From contig CM054062.1 of NCBI GenBank assembly GCA_028641055.1, forward strand, positions 274,841,349-274,905,348: DNA of 64,000 nt. Direction: 5' to 3'. Below are positions 19,564 through 30,200 of the stretch, piece by piece; position 1 is the stretch's first letter, and every line of letters starts with the position of its first letter. The DNA is from Alopecurus myosuroides (taxonomy: Eukaryota > Streptophyta > Magnoliopsida > Poales > Poaceae). The notes beneath the pieces are model-generated. The model searched no databases. It was given only the letters and a program-made list of their open reading frames with translations, and had not been told where the DNA came from. The translations under genes and the position numbers were made by a program.

Positions 19564-22107
19564 ATGGCAGACAATAGAGACCTGACGGCGGAACAGGTGG
19601 CTGAAGGTTATATATTAGATATCATAGCCGGAGGAGGAACAGACATTGTCGATGATGTAATCTCTTCTTATCTGAACCTTGAGGATCAAGAAGGTGAAGG
19701 AGGAACAGACATTGTCAATGATCAAGGAGGTGAAGAAGGAACATACATTGTCGATGATCAAGGAGGTGAAGGAATGGACATTGATGACGGAGGTCAACCG
19801 TCGACAAACGACGATCTCCAATTGCAAAGAACAACCACCTCCGGTGAGGTATATATTTTAGCCCTCGGTCCATATGCAAAGACTAACGCGCGCGACTCTC
19901 TTTCTTATTTTAGCCCTCGGTCGGATCTAGTATGACAAAGCGTGGCAAATCCAAGGCGATGAAAGATTCCGAAATATATACCATCGAATCAGTCAGTGAA
20001 ATCGGCAAGCCCCTACAGCACACCACAAAGTTTATCAACCAATGCGGAGTCATTGTTAGAGACATCGTCCCGATCACCGTCCAGGAATGGAAGGAGCCAA
20101 AGAAAGCACGTATTGGTTTCAGTTATGTCGACAAGAGAACGAAAAAGATTATGTTTAGAAAGCTTATTGCACATTTCATTCTACCTCCGGAATACAACAA
20201 AAAAGATGAATTCGGTCAGGACGTTCCGGGTGGACGTGAGAGGAGGAGGATAGTCAAAGAGTTCGCTCTTCAGAAGATGGCCGAAGCATTCCGGAACTTC
20301 AAGAAAAAATTGTTCCGTGAATATGTCAGCCAGGGCAAGACTCCGATTTTCACTGGACAATATGAGAAACTGAGAGATGATTGGACAGAATTTGTGACGC
20401 AACATAAATCGGAGCATTTCAAGGAAATGTCGGCAAAAAATAAGGCTAATGCGGAAAAGAAACAGTACCATCATGTTATGGGGCCAGGAGGATACCGCGT
20501 TTCGGCGCCTAAGTGGCAGGCAATGGAGGACGGCCTAAGGGCAAGAGGAATCCGTCTAGGTACAGAGGGATGGGACAAAAGAGCCAAAATGTGGTGGTAC
20601 GGGCATGGGGGATCGCTAGACCCGGAGACAGGGGAGTGTGTTCACCGGCAGAAAAAGTTTGCTCCCACAAAAGACCTTGTTGACGCAATGACCAAAGCTC
20701 AACAGGGCAAGATCACGTTCAACAGAGAGAGAGAGACCAACTGACAGTTGCCCTCGGAAATCCTGAACACGGAGGACATATACGAGGCAAAGGCAGATTG
20801 CCGTGGAAAGTAGGGTTTTCCCAGGAGGGTGACCCGTACTGTTACAGAAGCCGTAGGAGAGGTACGGACCGGGCTGCAGATGAACTGGCGAATCTTGCAA
20901 TGGAAGTTTCTGACCTGAAGAAGGTCGTGGCGGGAATACTTGAGAAAGAAAAAGCGTCGGCTGCAGGGCCGCATCAAGAACATGCAACGGATCTCGGAAG
21001 CCAGCAGCGGAGAAGCAGCGTGGCTTCCACGGAGGCCCCGACTGCAGGTGCTAATGCACCGATGATCGAGAGTCGTGCACCGGAGCCTCACTACCCCGTG
21101 GATGACGTAAAGGAGATGAAAGAATGTGATCTGCATTATCCCGTGGGGAACATTTCCATGAAGGTGGCTACCGGCGGTGCTTTACCCTATACACCTGGAG
21201 CACTCCATCACAACAACCCCATTCCATATGGCTATGCTCGTGTCACGGTGGAAGACATAGTCCAAGCGTTTGAGGACCTGGAGATTGACATAGCTACACC
21301 CGAAGGGGAGAGAAGACTTGGAGATGTCAAGCGCCAGTTCATTCTATGGAAAAAGAAGTACATAGTGTTTCCAGGCGAGACGCCAAGGCTAACAAGTCCA
21401 CCCCCCTACGATGGTGCAGGTGCTGGTGGTGGTGGTGGTGCTAGTGCTGGTTCACCTACGCCTCCTTCACGCCATTCGACGCCGTCCCCCGATCTTCCTC
21501 CTCCGGCGGTTAAGCAGCCGTCGCCCACGATTCCTCCTCCGGAGGAAAAGCAGACGTCTCCCACTATTCCTCCTCCGGAGGAAAAGCAGACGTCGTCGCC
21601 CCCCATTCCTCCTCCGGAGGATAAGCGGACGTCGCCCCCCATTCCTCCTCCGGAGGATAAGCAAACGTCGCCCCCCATTCCTCCTCCAGCGAAGAAACAG
21701 AAGCAGGCGGCCAGCAAGGGAACCCGCTCTTGGTCTATTAACCCGGACCCTTATGTACCTAAGACCAGACGGGTACCGGAGCCATCACTGAAGCCTCTCA
21801 CCCCAAGGCCTTGGGAACTTAGTGATGCTGAAACCAAATTGGTCGTGAAGGCTGACGTTGAGAAATGGAAGGGCAAACTGAAGGCGCTAAAGGAGCCTGA
21901 GCCCAAGGAAGTATTCCCTCCGATTGTAGACTATTGGGCTACGGATTTTTTATCGACAGTGTCCCAATCCGTGAAGAATTTGCCTAAAGACTATGATATT
22001 GAACTTCGTAAGCAAGCAGGAATATTGGAGGAGGAGAAAAAAAAAGCAAAAATGATACAAAGCGGGAAACAAGTTGCCCAGCTCGGGATGCAGAGTAAAC
22101 AATCGAT

Positions 22108-22121
22108 CCCCCCCCCCCCCC
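22108..22121. repeat. Poly-C tract in CACTA-1 second gene
   Basis: Fourteen consecutive C coding a short Pro run, flanked by Pro-rich sequence. Length-unstable and prone to sequencing error. Confidence 0.9.
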
Positions 22122-22567
22122 TCATAGTGAAAGCCGCTCCGGAACAGGACCCCGAGGTCATAAATGCTGTGACAGCAATGGGATTGACTGTAGCTACTGC
22201 CATGCAAAATGCGTCCGAGGCCGGTATGTCTCTTCGTGCCTTTTTAGACATGGACGATATGCCAATGGCTGATGTAGCATTAAAATATGTGAAGAAAGGT
22301 CCTCTCGTCGAGCCTGCGAAGGAAAAGGATCTACCACCACTAATGCAAAGTCTGCTACGTTGGTACAAAGATTTCATAGCATTTACCGACAAAGAATATG
22401 TGTATGTGGATTATACAGAGGAGCATCACACCAAAAAGTACTCTGTAACAGTTGAGTTGAGTGAATTGTTCCAGCTGTTCAATATGCGTGAGCTCGACAA
22501 ATCTATCCTGAGTTGCTACGTTCTGTAAGTGATTTATTTCTACCTCATCTCGTTCTTCATTGCCTAC

Positions 22568-22596
22568 ACTATATATATATATATATATATATATAT
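22568..22596. repeat. (TA)n microsatellite in an intron
   Basis: About 14 uninterrupted TA units between exons 2 and 3 of the second CACTA gene. Confidence 0.95.
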
Positions 22597-23704
22597 TGTC
22601 CTAACTATATTGTTCTGTACGCTATTATGCAGATTGAAGATTTGGGAATGCAAAGTAAGACTCATCCATGATGTTGGGTTCATTGACCCACAAATCATTA
22701 ATGGAACTATGTTAGAACGTCACCCCATAGACGTGGAGAAAGACTTGTACAATTTTTTTTAAAAGCATGAATCCAAAAGATATATTCTATTTCCTTACCA
22801 TTTTGGGTGAGTGTTTCTCTCATGTTCCCATTCTCTTTTGTTTACTCCATGCATGGTATGTCCAATCGATAAATTATGCATGACTCTGCATCTAATGTGT
22901 CCGCAGGTACCACTGGATTCTGCTAAAAATTGATCTTCACAAGTCCATAGTTTTCATCATTGACTCTATGAATTCAAATACAGATCTTTGGGTCAACATG
23001 AGAAAAATGATGCAATAGTAATTATTTTTCAATCATTTGCGCTCTATATCGATCGGTCTCTTTTGTTCATTTTCTAAGCTAATAACTCCCTTGTTCATTT
23101 AATTTTATTTGCATTGTAGAGTTTGGAGACGGCTCTCACTTCAACATGTCGGTGAATTCAAAGATGCGCTACGATTTAAAAATGTGGTCAAAGGTGTGGA
23201 TAAGCAGCCACCGGGGACCGGTCTATGTGGATACTATGTCTGTGAGAACATACGGAAAGAAATATCTGAGAGGAAGAAGGACGAGGAAACGCGGAAGGGT
23301 CTCAATAACTTGCGGAGGGCGCTTACTCCAGAAGCTCGCTTCCGACCAATTCAAGAGGAAATAGCAGGATTTTTCCTTAGGCATGTCATCCAGAAGAAAG
23401 GAGAGTTCCATGCGTCCACCGACGATGACTTTTATCCGCATGTATAAGCCCTAAGTACTTTGAAACTTGTGCGAATTTGTGTATGCTCGTCCATCTTAAT
23501 TGTGTAATATGGAAACTTGTTCGAGGTTGTATATATGGTCACCCGATATTGAATATATATTATATATTCCTATTGAATTCTCCTTGTTTGATATTTCATA
23601 TATATATATATATATGCATGTATATGTGTACTGAAATTAAAACAAAACAAATTAAAAAGGAAACAGGTTTAGGGGGCCTAAAACCCTAAACCTGCGCAGG
23701 TTTT

Positions 23705-23868
23705 CAGTCCCGGTTAACCACAAGAACCGGGACTAAAGGTCCTCCGCCGCAACGGACCCCTAGCGCCCACGTGGACGGGCTTTTAGTCCCGGTCCGTAAG
23801 TGGCGGGACTATAGGGGGGGCATTTAGTCGCGCATAGCTAGTCCCGGTTGCCCGGACGGGATTAATGG
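23705..23868. repeat. Right subterminal hairpins of CACTA-1
   Basis: Foldbacks at 23705-23740 and 23782-23814 and a weaker one at 23839-23868, of the same AACCGGGACTAAA type as the left end, within 210 bp of the right TIR. Confidence 0.8.
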
Positions 23869-23911
23869 TCCTGGCGAACCGGGACTGTAGGCCTATTTTC
23901 TACCAGTGTGT

Positions 23912-24536
23912 GTAGATTAATTACAAAACGTTTTCTTTGTCTACAAAGAGAGAAATACGAATATGTGTTTACAAACTTTACATGAAACGTGAAAAATCAA
24001 GGGACTATCAGGATCATTTTTTAGATACCTAAAACCATCTTGACAATCGGATTCCCGGCCCAACGGCCAAGAAGACACGTAAAAAAAAAGCCAGATTAAC
24101 ATGCACGTGTTGAGTGAATCAACGAAACTTGGATCACGAGTTTTGTCGTGGGGTTGGGTTGGCTGTCCGTTCGCTGGCGCGCGACAGCGGCAGCACGCGA
24201 TTCGACATTTTCTTCTGCTTATTGTTATTTCCGTTTTGGAGGCAGTGACGTGCATGATATATAGACGTACCTTCATAAACTTGGCACATGCGGAAGAACA
24301 AACCAAGGAAATCTCTCGTGCCTTACCGGAATGAAATAGAGTCCATGTATATCTGTGTGCTATAATTCGGAGTACTAGTCCCTGCAGGTAGGTCTTGTTG
24401 GGATTTTGTGCCTCTCTGATTCCGGTGGCTATTAGGTATGCGTGGTTCTGCACCTCTGTTGTGCCTTCCATGGTGCACGACGTCCGCAGCAGTGTGCTCC
24501 TGCACTTGTATGCCCTCCCAGCCTCACCACTTCACT
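23912..24536. other. Intergenic between CACTA-1 and the WEB gene
   Basis: Upstream region of the WEB-family gene. No supported ORF; the minus-strand open frame here shows no motif. Confidence 0.5.
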
Positions 24537-24542
24537 TATAAA
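24537..24542 (+). promoter_or_regulatory. TATA box of the WEB-family gene
   Basis: TATAAA in context CACTTATAAAGCC, about 240 bp upstream of the ATG. A pyrimidine-rich leader (CTTCTTCTTCCCCTC) follows. Confidence 0.55.
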
Positions 24543-24780
24543 GCCTCTTTTCCTGCCTTTAGACACAAGTCCCCTTCTTCTTCCCCTCTACCGGTCTATT
24601 TTGCTTGACCTCGACACAAGGCCTGCATTCTCCTGTTACTCCGGCCGTCCGGTTGGTGTATGAACTTTGAAGTAGAAGCCAAGACAAAACAAGAACGTGC
24701 GCACACATGTCTACTTCACCATGTGTCCCCGCGCATTCTTGCCATGCAATCCCATCAGTCCATCACCCTGTCTTCCACTC

Positions 24781-25401
24781 ATGGAGATCACCACTAACAC
24801 GGGACGCGCGCAGATCGACACCTCCCGGCCGTTCAATTCGGTCAGGGAGGCCGTCAAGGTCTTTGGCGGCGAGCGGCGCGTCACGATCACGGGCGGTGGC
24901 GACGGCGGTAGCAGCTCATCGAGCTCCAAGTTCAGCGTGCCCCGAGCGGCTTCTCCCATGTTGTCTGCCTGCCTGAAGAAGCTGGAGGTAGAGCTGGCGA
25001 AGGCCAGGAGCGAGCTGGCGCAGCTCAAGCAGAGGCAGTCGCAGATGGAGTTGGCCGTGTCCAGCATCAGCGTGCAGTTCGCAAACAGCCGGGGGTTCTT
25101 CTCTGTCGACCTCAGCAAAGGGAAGGAGCTCGCCGTCGCTGAAAGGTCGGCGATGGCCGGGGCAGAGGAGGAATACGGCGACGGAAGGGTATGCAGCGAT
25201 CTGTGGGTCGACGATGGCCGGGCTGAGGAGTGGATGGCCAGCCTCGAGTACCTGCCGAGCCTCTCGGAGGCGCTGTCCATCAAGATGATAGAGGATGACT
25301 TGAGGAAGGTGAAGAGCAACAAGAAGAAGCGGCGCAAGAAGCAGAGGTGGAATGCTGTATCGCTCGTCCGAGGCATCTTCTCCAAGAAAAGGCAAATCTA
25401 G
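24781..25401 (+). CDS. Short WEB-family coiled-coil protein
   Basis: ATG 24781 gives 206 residues. An in-frame upstream ATG at 24697 would add 28 unconserved residues, so I prefer the later one. The N-terminus has the WEB-family signature GRAQIDTSRPFNSVREAVKVFGG (about residues 8-30). A Gly/Ser-rich segment follows, then a coiled coil (LKKLEVELAKARSELAQLKQRQSQMEL, about 65-91). Further on are an acidic middle, a LPSLSEALSI motif (about 163-172) and a very basic C-terminus (KKKRRKKQRWNAVSLVRGIFSKKRQI). Larger WEB proteins (WEB1/PMI2) act in blue-light chloroplast movement; short members like this are uncharacterised. The basic tail could be a nuclear or membrane-associating signal. The frame is intact, single-exon and GC-rich like a native grass gene. 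The antisense open frames over it are shadows. Confidence 0.82.
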   Translation: MEITTNTGRAQIDTSRPFNSVREAVKVFGGERRVTITGGGDGGSSSSSSKFSVPRAASPMLSACLKKLEVELAKARSELAQLKQRQSQMELAVSSISVQFANSRGFFSVDLSKGKELAVAERSAMAGAEEEYGDGRVCSDLWVDDGRAEEWMASLEYLPSLSEALSIKMIEDDLRKVKSNKKKRRKKQRWNAVSLVRGIFSKKRQI

Positions 25402-25845
25402 GTGATCAAATCAACGGATCATACATACTACATGGGCTTTATCTTTATGACAGTAAAAGGATTTTTTTCTTAAGTGTCTATTGTTTTTCGTTATTAAGAG
25501 TGTCCTTTGTCCTATGGTTCATAAGCTTCATTCTGCAGTACTAGCTTAAAAGGCAATGTTTGGAAAACTGGAATTTCGCAGGAAAGGAACATCCATTCTC
25601 ACTGGGTTCGGGGTTTCCCGCGAAATTCCTGTGTTGGCCTTACATTGCTAATTAGGTGTTTTGAATTGGCTCTGCTGTTATGTTTAATTTCTGCCATTAA
25701 TATTTTTGAATTTTCAAGAGCCCCAAGGACTTCTTTTTATATGCATTGTGAGACATTGTATATATTAACAATAACTTCTGGATATCTTTCGACAAGACCC
25801 TTTATGGTTTGTATATATGGTGAAATTCTACAAGTCTACTGACTC
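25402..25845. other. 3' flank of the WEB-family gene
   Basis: AT-rich likely 3' untranslated and intergenic sequence; nothing else seen. Confidence 0.5.
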
Positions 25846-25850
25846 CATTC

Positions 25851-26001
25851 TGTTAGGATATGTAAACTTGTAAAATTAGAGTTAGACTAGGATGCTAGTC
25901 ATAGCCTTCTTGAACTCCAAGTTTTATACCCCTTATATATATACCCCGACGAGGGTCAGATCAATACACAACGAAATATTAGGGATCCAAGAATTTCTAC
26001 A
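25851..26001. mobile_element. 151-bp solo LTR with TSD CATTC
   Basis: Starts TGTTAGGATATG and ends AGAATTTCTACA (TG...CA). It is flanked by perfect CATTC repeats at 25846-25850 and 26002-26006. It contains its own TATA-like CTTATATATATACC and a leader-like CAATACACAACG. The small size suits a TRIM or short-LTR copia family; internal sequence and the second LTR are gone, so it is a recombination product. Confidence 0.9.
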
Positions 26002-26006
26002 CATTC

Positions 26007-26382
26007 CTTACTAGATATTCTATATAATATAAGATAATAATACTCAAAGCCAAATTATCAATTCATGTTCATTCACAGAAATTTTAGCTTTAACATCTGG
26101 CAACAACCATGATGCTTACATAAATAAGCTAAAATGCCAGTCACGCAAGCATCCATACATGATATAGTAGTTCTCGCAGGACAACAAAACTAACTGTTAT
26201 GACGCTTACCCTGCAAGGGCTACATTGATTATTTTCCCCACGGTTCTACTATACCAGTAGTAAGTTGCAAGCAAACATCATTACTTCAGGAAGAAAGTAA
26301 TGCACCAAAACTTTGCCCAAGCTAGCTTTATTGCCCAAGCTAGCTTTATTTGTCCGACCCTTGACTGTATCACGCTTAAACT
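26007..26382. other. Intergenic, nothing recognised
   Basis: AT-rich. A 19-bp phrase GCCCAAGCTAGCTTTATT is tandemly duplicated near 26317-26350. No gene. Confidence 0.5.
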
Positions 26383-26478
26383 CGGAATGTTTCTCTTTAT
26401 TATTTAATAAAGTCCGGCTGTGTGCATCGCTTTGATGCAGAGGCCGGGGCCCAGACTCCCATTTCTATAAAAAAAAAA
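26383..26478 (+). mobile_element. LINE-type 3' end with poly-A
   Basis: AATAAAGTCCGGCTGTGTGCATCG, then GATGCAGAGGCCGGG and a terminal A10 tract, the recognisable 3' tail of a grass LINE. Only the tail is left. CTTTATT after the poly-A also occurs upstream (near 26344-26352) and could be a target-site duplication, but it is short and repeated locally. Confidence 0.55.
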
Positions 26479-26820
26479 CTTTATTGTATACTGCTAGATG
26501 GTCAAGGAGGGTGGAAAGGAAGAAGAACATATGCTCAGATGCGCATCCTCTTTGCATCGCTATGCGGCACATGCTTGTCGCTTCATTGTCTGATTTACAA
26601 ACCTAGAAACAGAAAATGGGGAACGGCGTATCAGTGACAGTCCTACCAAATGATCCCCATGACATGTTCTAGATTTATAGGGAGCATATTCTTTTGGAAC
26701 ACATAAGCTCACATTCACGTTGGGGATGATAGCATATCGCATCGATGGCGGGACTCAGACTTTAGCTGAAAATATCAAGATATGCCGTAAATTGTCCGTC
26801 CTGAAACATAAGGAAATGCA
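26479..26820. other. Intergenic, nothing recognised
   Basis: Short open frames only; no motif, repeat or RNA gene seen. Confidence 0.4.
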
Positions 26821-26890
26821 TTTTTTTTTTGAAACGGAAAACCAATCCTCGGCATCTAGAAGACGCATACGGCTTATTATATTAAGAATC
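26821..26890 (-). mobile_element. Degraded LINE-type 3' end, reverse oriented
   Basis: A poly-T followed by GAAACGGAAAACC...CTCGGCATCTAGAAGACGCATACGGC, the diverged inverse of the tail at 26383-26478. Confidence 0.45.
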
Positions 26891-27220
26891 AGTTCAGTGC
26901 GATAACATCTCCAAAATACAAATCAACGAAATTCATGTCCGCGGCCATGCCAGCAGAGCTTCATGTGAATGCAAACCTGTCATTGGAATAGAATTTGACG
27001 ACTCCAACTGCTTGCAGGCATATCCATCCAGGCTTAGGGCATCGATCATCTTGGGTGTGTTCCTTCACAAGGTGCGATGGTTTTCCCGATTCAGTTATTG
27101 TAGAGTATTGGAAGAAGAAGAAAAAATTGCACTTGATAAATGTTTACACAAGATAGTTGAACTACGTGTCGACTATTTCACCGTGACTGAGCTGTCCACT
27201 AGCAACCTATGATTTTTTTT
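26891..27220. other. Intergenic, nothing recognised
   Basis: No supported gene. It ends in a T9 run directly at the edge of the next LTR-like block. Confidence 0.4.
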
Positions 27221-30200
27221 TGCAACCGTGCTGCGGTAAACCAGCACACCACTACATGTGTAGTGCACAAGTCGTTGACATAATAATCACAGAAGAACTT
27301 ATCCGTGAATATTACATCCCTCAGAGTGGTACAATAGAAACATAGCAGGTGCAAGCAAAGTTATAGGATACAAACATGTTCATTGCAAAATCTCGAGAGT
27401 CTCTTTGATTAATCAAAGAATAACTCATGCAAACGAAACATCAAAAGAAGCAATTCGAAGTTCCAACCTGGAGAATAACTCTCGCTCAGAACCTAATCCA
27501 CTACGGCTAATGTCAGCCCTAATCTATGGCTGATGTCAGCCCTAATCTATGACTTGTAAACAACTAAGTCCAAGAACGGACTCCACCTACACCTTGATAG
27601 CTTCTCATCCACCAGCGTTGTTGATGACGATGCTTCACTGGCTGAGTAAGAGATGACTCAAGTTAGCTTCATGAGGTAGCGATGGCTTCACGATGACGAC
27701 TTTCATAAGGGCTTCAACTCTAAGCAGGGGGTCAAACAGGAAGGAATGAGTAACGAGCGTTACTCAACAAGTTTATGATATATAATGGGTAGTTTGATGC
27801 ACTAACTACAGCTTTAGACTCAAAAGAGTCATAACCTAATGCAAGGTTTTTTTGCAAATCTTACTTCAAGAGGTTGCTTTTAATATTGAAAACTATGCCC
27901 GCCAGACCATCACAAGACTAGAACTTCATGGAGTTGTCTTTCCTGTAGCGTTCGTAGCTCCTTCCCGAAACAGGGGGTAACATGCCACATCCTTTTACAC
28001 TCTGCAAAGGTGCGTTACTTTACCCATAGGCAATCAAGACCATGTTGCACAACCAAGCGATCATTCCTGTCCACACCCACTTAGGTATGGGGCCCAGTTG
28101 TTGATCCAAACCAAACCATGCTTCTCCGCATAACACATGCCCACCCATTTCTGTCACGCAGGTTTAACCACTGATTCCACCTCTCATGATGGATATCTAG
28201 GCGCCCCGGGCAGACCATCATAGACCCCAAAGTCCGTGGGAATTAAGGGATCCCACTCATGTGCATGTAGCCCCGCAAGACGTACAGTGTACGTCTCTGG
28301 CAGCCTGTTTACATGTGAATGGGAAAACATCACAGCTGGCTTACTCGCTCCATACAAGACCCATGGTTAACACGGTATTTACGCCGCACCAAGTTCTGAC
28401 GATATTTGTTTTTAAATCCTAGGTAATATTTTTCAATGCAGATGGAAGCTTCCTTTGACCTATTCATCTTACCATGGTTCCATCCGCCCACCAAACAGAA
28501 CACTACAACTCGGTTAGTCATTCAATTAGTCATATTATTATAAAAATAGTTATAAAAATAGGATCATGCATTCTTTTGAGAATAGGTGGTAATACGATAG
28601 GGTTTTTGCAAATAGTTAGTTAGGAAATGCTGCAAAGGATATGAGCAAGTGATGAACTGTCTTGAGATAGAGATAAAGACAATAATCCATGGCTTTGTGT
28701 TCGAGGGTCGCGTAGTAAATCCCGAGATCTGAAAGATAGAAAATTAGTCTCAGTAAGGACTACTGAAAACACTAGCAACATGATACATGCATATTAATGA
28801 GATGCATCGCGAAATACTCTGGAAAATACCCCAGCTTACAAGTGTAAGCTACGTTTGAGACGATAACTTAATCACACAGGTTTTAGGTGACTTCGAGTTG
28901 TTTCATTACTTGTGGTGACGATGTTGTTCACTTAAAGAGTTAATAACATTAAGGTTCTGAAGTTTGAATTATTTTACTTATTTATATTGATTGTTACCTC
29001 TTTTAGTCTCTTTGGTGTTTCACTGTTATTTAACAATCAATTGTTATCATGTTTAAGTTGAAGTATTTATTACTTAGTTAGGCAAGAAAACAATATCACA
29101 TTGAAAACAACTTTTAAAAGATAAGACATATTTTCTTCAATGATGTTAAAAGGTGTAGAGCTAGACTAAGGAATTTAATTGAAGTGAGTGCCTAATACAA
29201 TCCACTCTACCATCTTTTAATTTTTTGTGATGAGAGTTTAGGAGATGTGAAAACATTAGGGTTTTATTAATAAGGAACATAATGTTGTGGTAGTTCTTTC
29301 TGGTTATAATGGAACATGATAGAATTCCATTATACTTTTAGAAACAAGTTCATAAGTTAAACAAAATGTTTTATGTTTATCATATTTGATTTTAAAATGT
29401 TTTTCTCTTTAGTTTGGTATATTATTTGAAGTTTTCTGTAAAGATTTGAATAAATTAGTCATTTTCTAATTTTAAATGAATTAAATGACTATATAAATAT
29501 TTATCACTTTAAAACTTGATCAAATGACTTTGAAAATATCATAGATGGTTAGCATTTGTCATTTTGAGCAATTTGGTATATAACTTGTATTTTTCTAAAA
29601 TATTGAATTATTCATTATTTTTCTTAATTTTTAATGATTTAATTTAATTCAAATAATGTTGAAATTTAAACTTTATCAAACATTTTTTAAAAGTTAATAA
29701 ATATTTAGAGTTTATTTTTCTAAACATTTTGATGTATTTTTCATATTTTTAGATTAACAGAATAAAAGATATTGATTTAACAAATTTTAATTATTTTCTG
29801 ATTTTAAAATGACACGTGAGTCCTTTTCGATTTAATTAAGAAATTAAAAAAAAGATTGCATGACGTAATGATGATGTCATCACTGCATCGCCTAGGGAGG
29901 GAATTTCTCGTGTGGAATTCAAATCGGACGATTTAATATGAATTGGCTTGATTTGTCTAATCCTAAAGCTAGAGGAGAACAAGGGGAATCTACTGGTGGT
30001 GGCGCAGCCACGAAATGGTCGCCGGAAGACTGCCGGTGATGAGGTTTGCGGCGGCAGAACACGGGTGACGGTGGCAGGATGAATTCCTGGACCAAAATCA
30101 AAATTGAAAGCACCTAGAGGTTCCTCAGCTCACCCGTAAGCTCGTGGACGAGTTGGGAAAGTGCGGTGAGGTCTTGGTCGCCGGCGATGAGCAGTTTCCG

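Larger units (their letters stand above)
19564..23447 (+). pseudogene. CACTA-1 second gene: EnSpm-type protein with C-terminal Ulp1-like (C48) peptidase
   Basis: Five exons are readable: 19564-19848; 19914-22525 or so; 22633-22806; 22907-23017; 23120-23447. All have GT-AG borders, and the reading frame carries over the junctions except at the exon 4/5 join, where a stop codon is created. Exon 1 encodes acidic repeats (GGTDIVDD, GGTDIVND, GTYIVDDQGGEG). Exon 2 has a plant-transposase (PTTA/En-Spm) like region (YRVSAPKWQAMEDGLRARGI, KMWWYGHGGSLDPETGE), coiled-coil (LANLAMEVSDLKKVVAGILE) and a Pro-rich repeat (IPPPEEKQTSP). Exons 3-5 give a Ulp1-like fold with His in YHWILLKID, Asp in IIDSMN and Cys in GTGLCGYYVC, the C48 triad. 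Lesions are a frameshift in the (GA)n run at 20723-20736, an in-frame TAA at about 22758 and the stop at the exon 4/5 join. Family members may be DNA-binding transposition cofactors and SUMO-protease-like; this copy is probably dead. Confidence 0.78.
12198..23908 (+). mobile_element. CACTA-1: full-length CACTA (En/Spm-type) DNA transposon, 11.7 kb
   Basis: Both ends are visible. The left begins CACTGGTAGAAAATAGGCC and the right ends with the inverse (GGCCTATTTTCTACCAGTG). Both are flanked by TGT (12195-12197 and 23909-23911), the expected 3-bp duplication. Inside, left to right: subterminal hairpins, a TNP2 transposase gene, an antisense AP2-like ORF, a divergent accessory ORF, more hairpins, a second multi-exon gene with a Ulp1-like domain, and right subterminal hairpins. 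The preserved TIRs, TSD and gene content suggest fairly recent insertion, although the coding regions contain lesions. Confidence 0.95.

Noticed and set aside
22568..22596. TATA promoter at the (TA)n repeat
   Set aside because: It is a simple microsatellite inside an intron-like gap.
24711..25395. Minus-strand ORFs over the WEB-family gene
   Set aside because: Antisense shadows; the plus frame has the family motif, coiled coil and basic tail.
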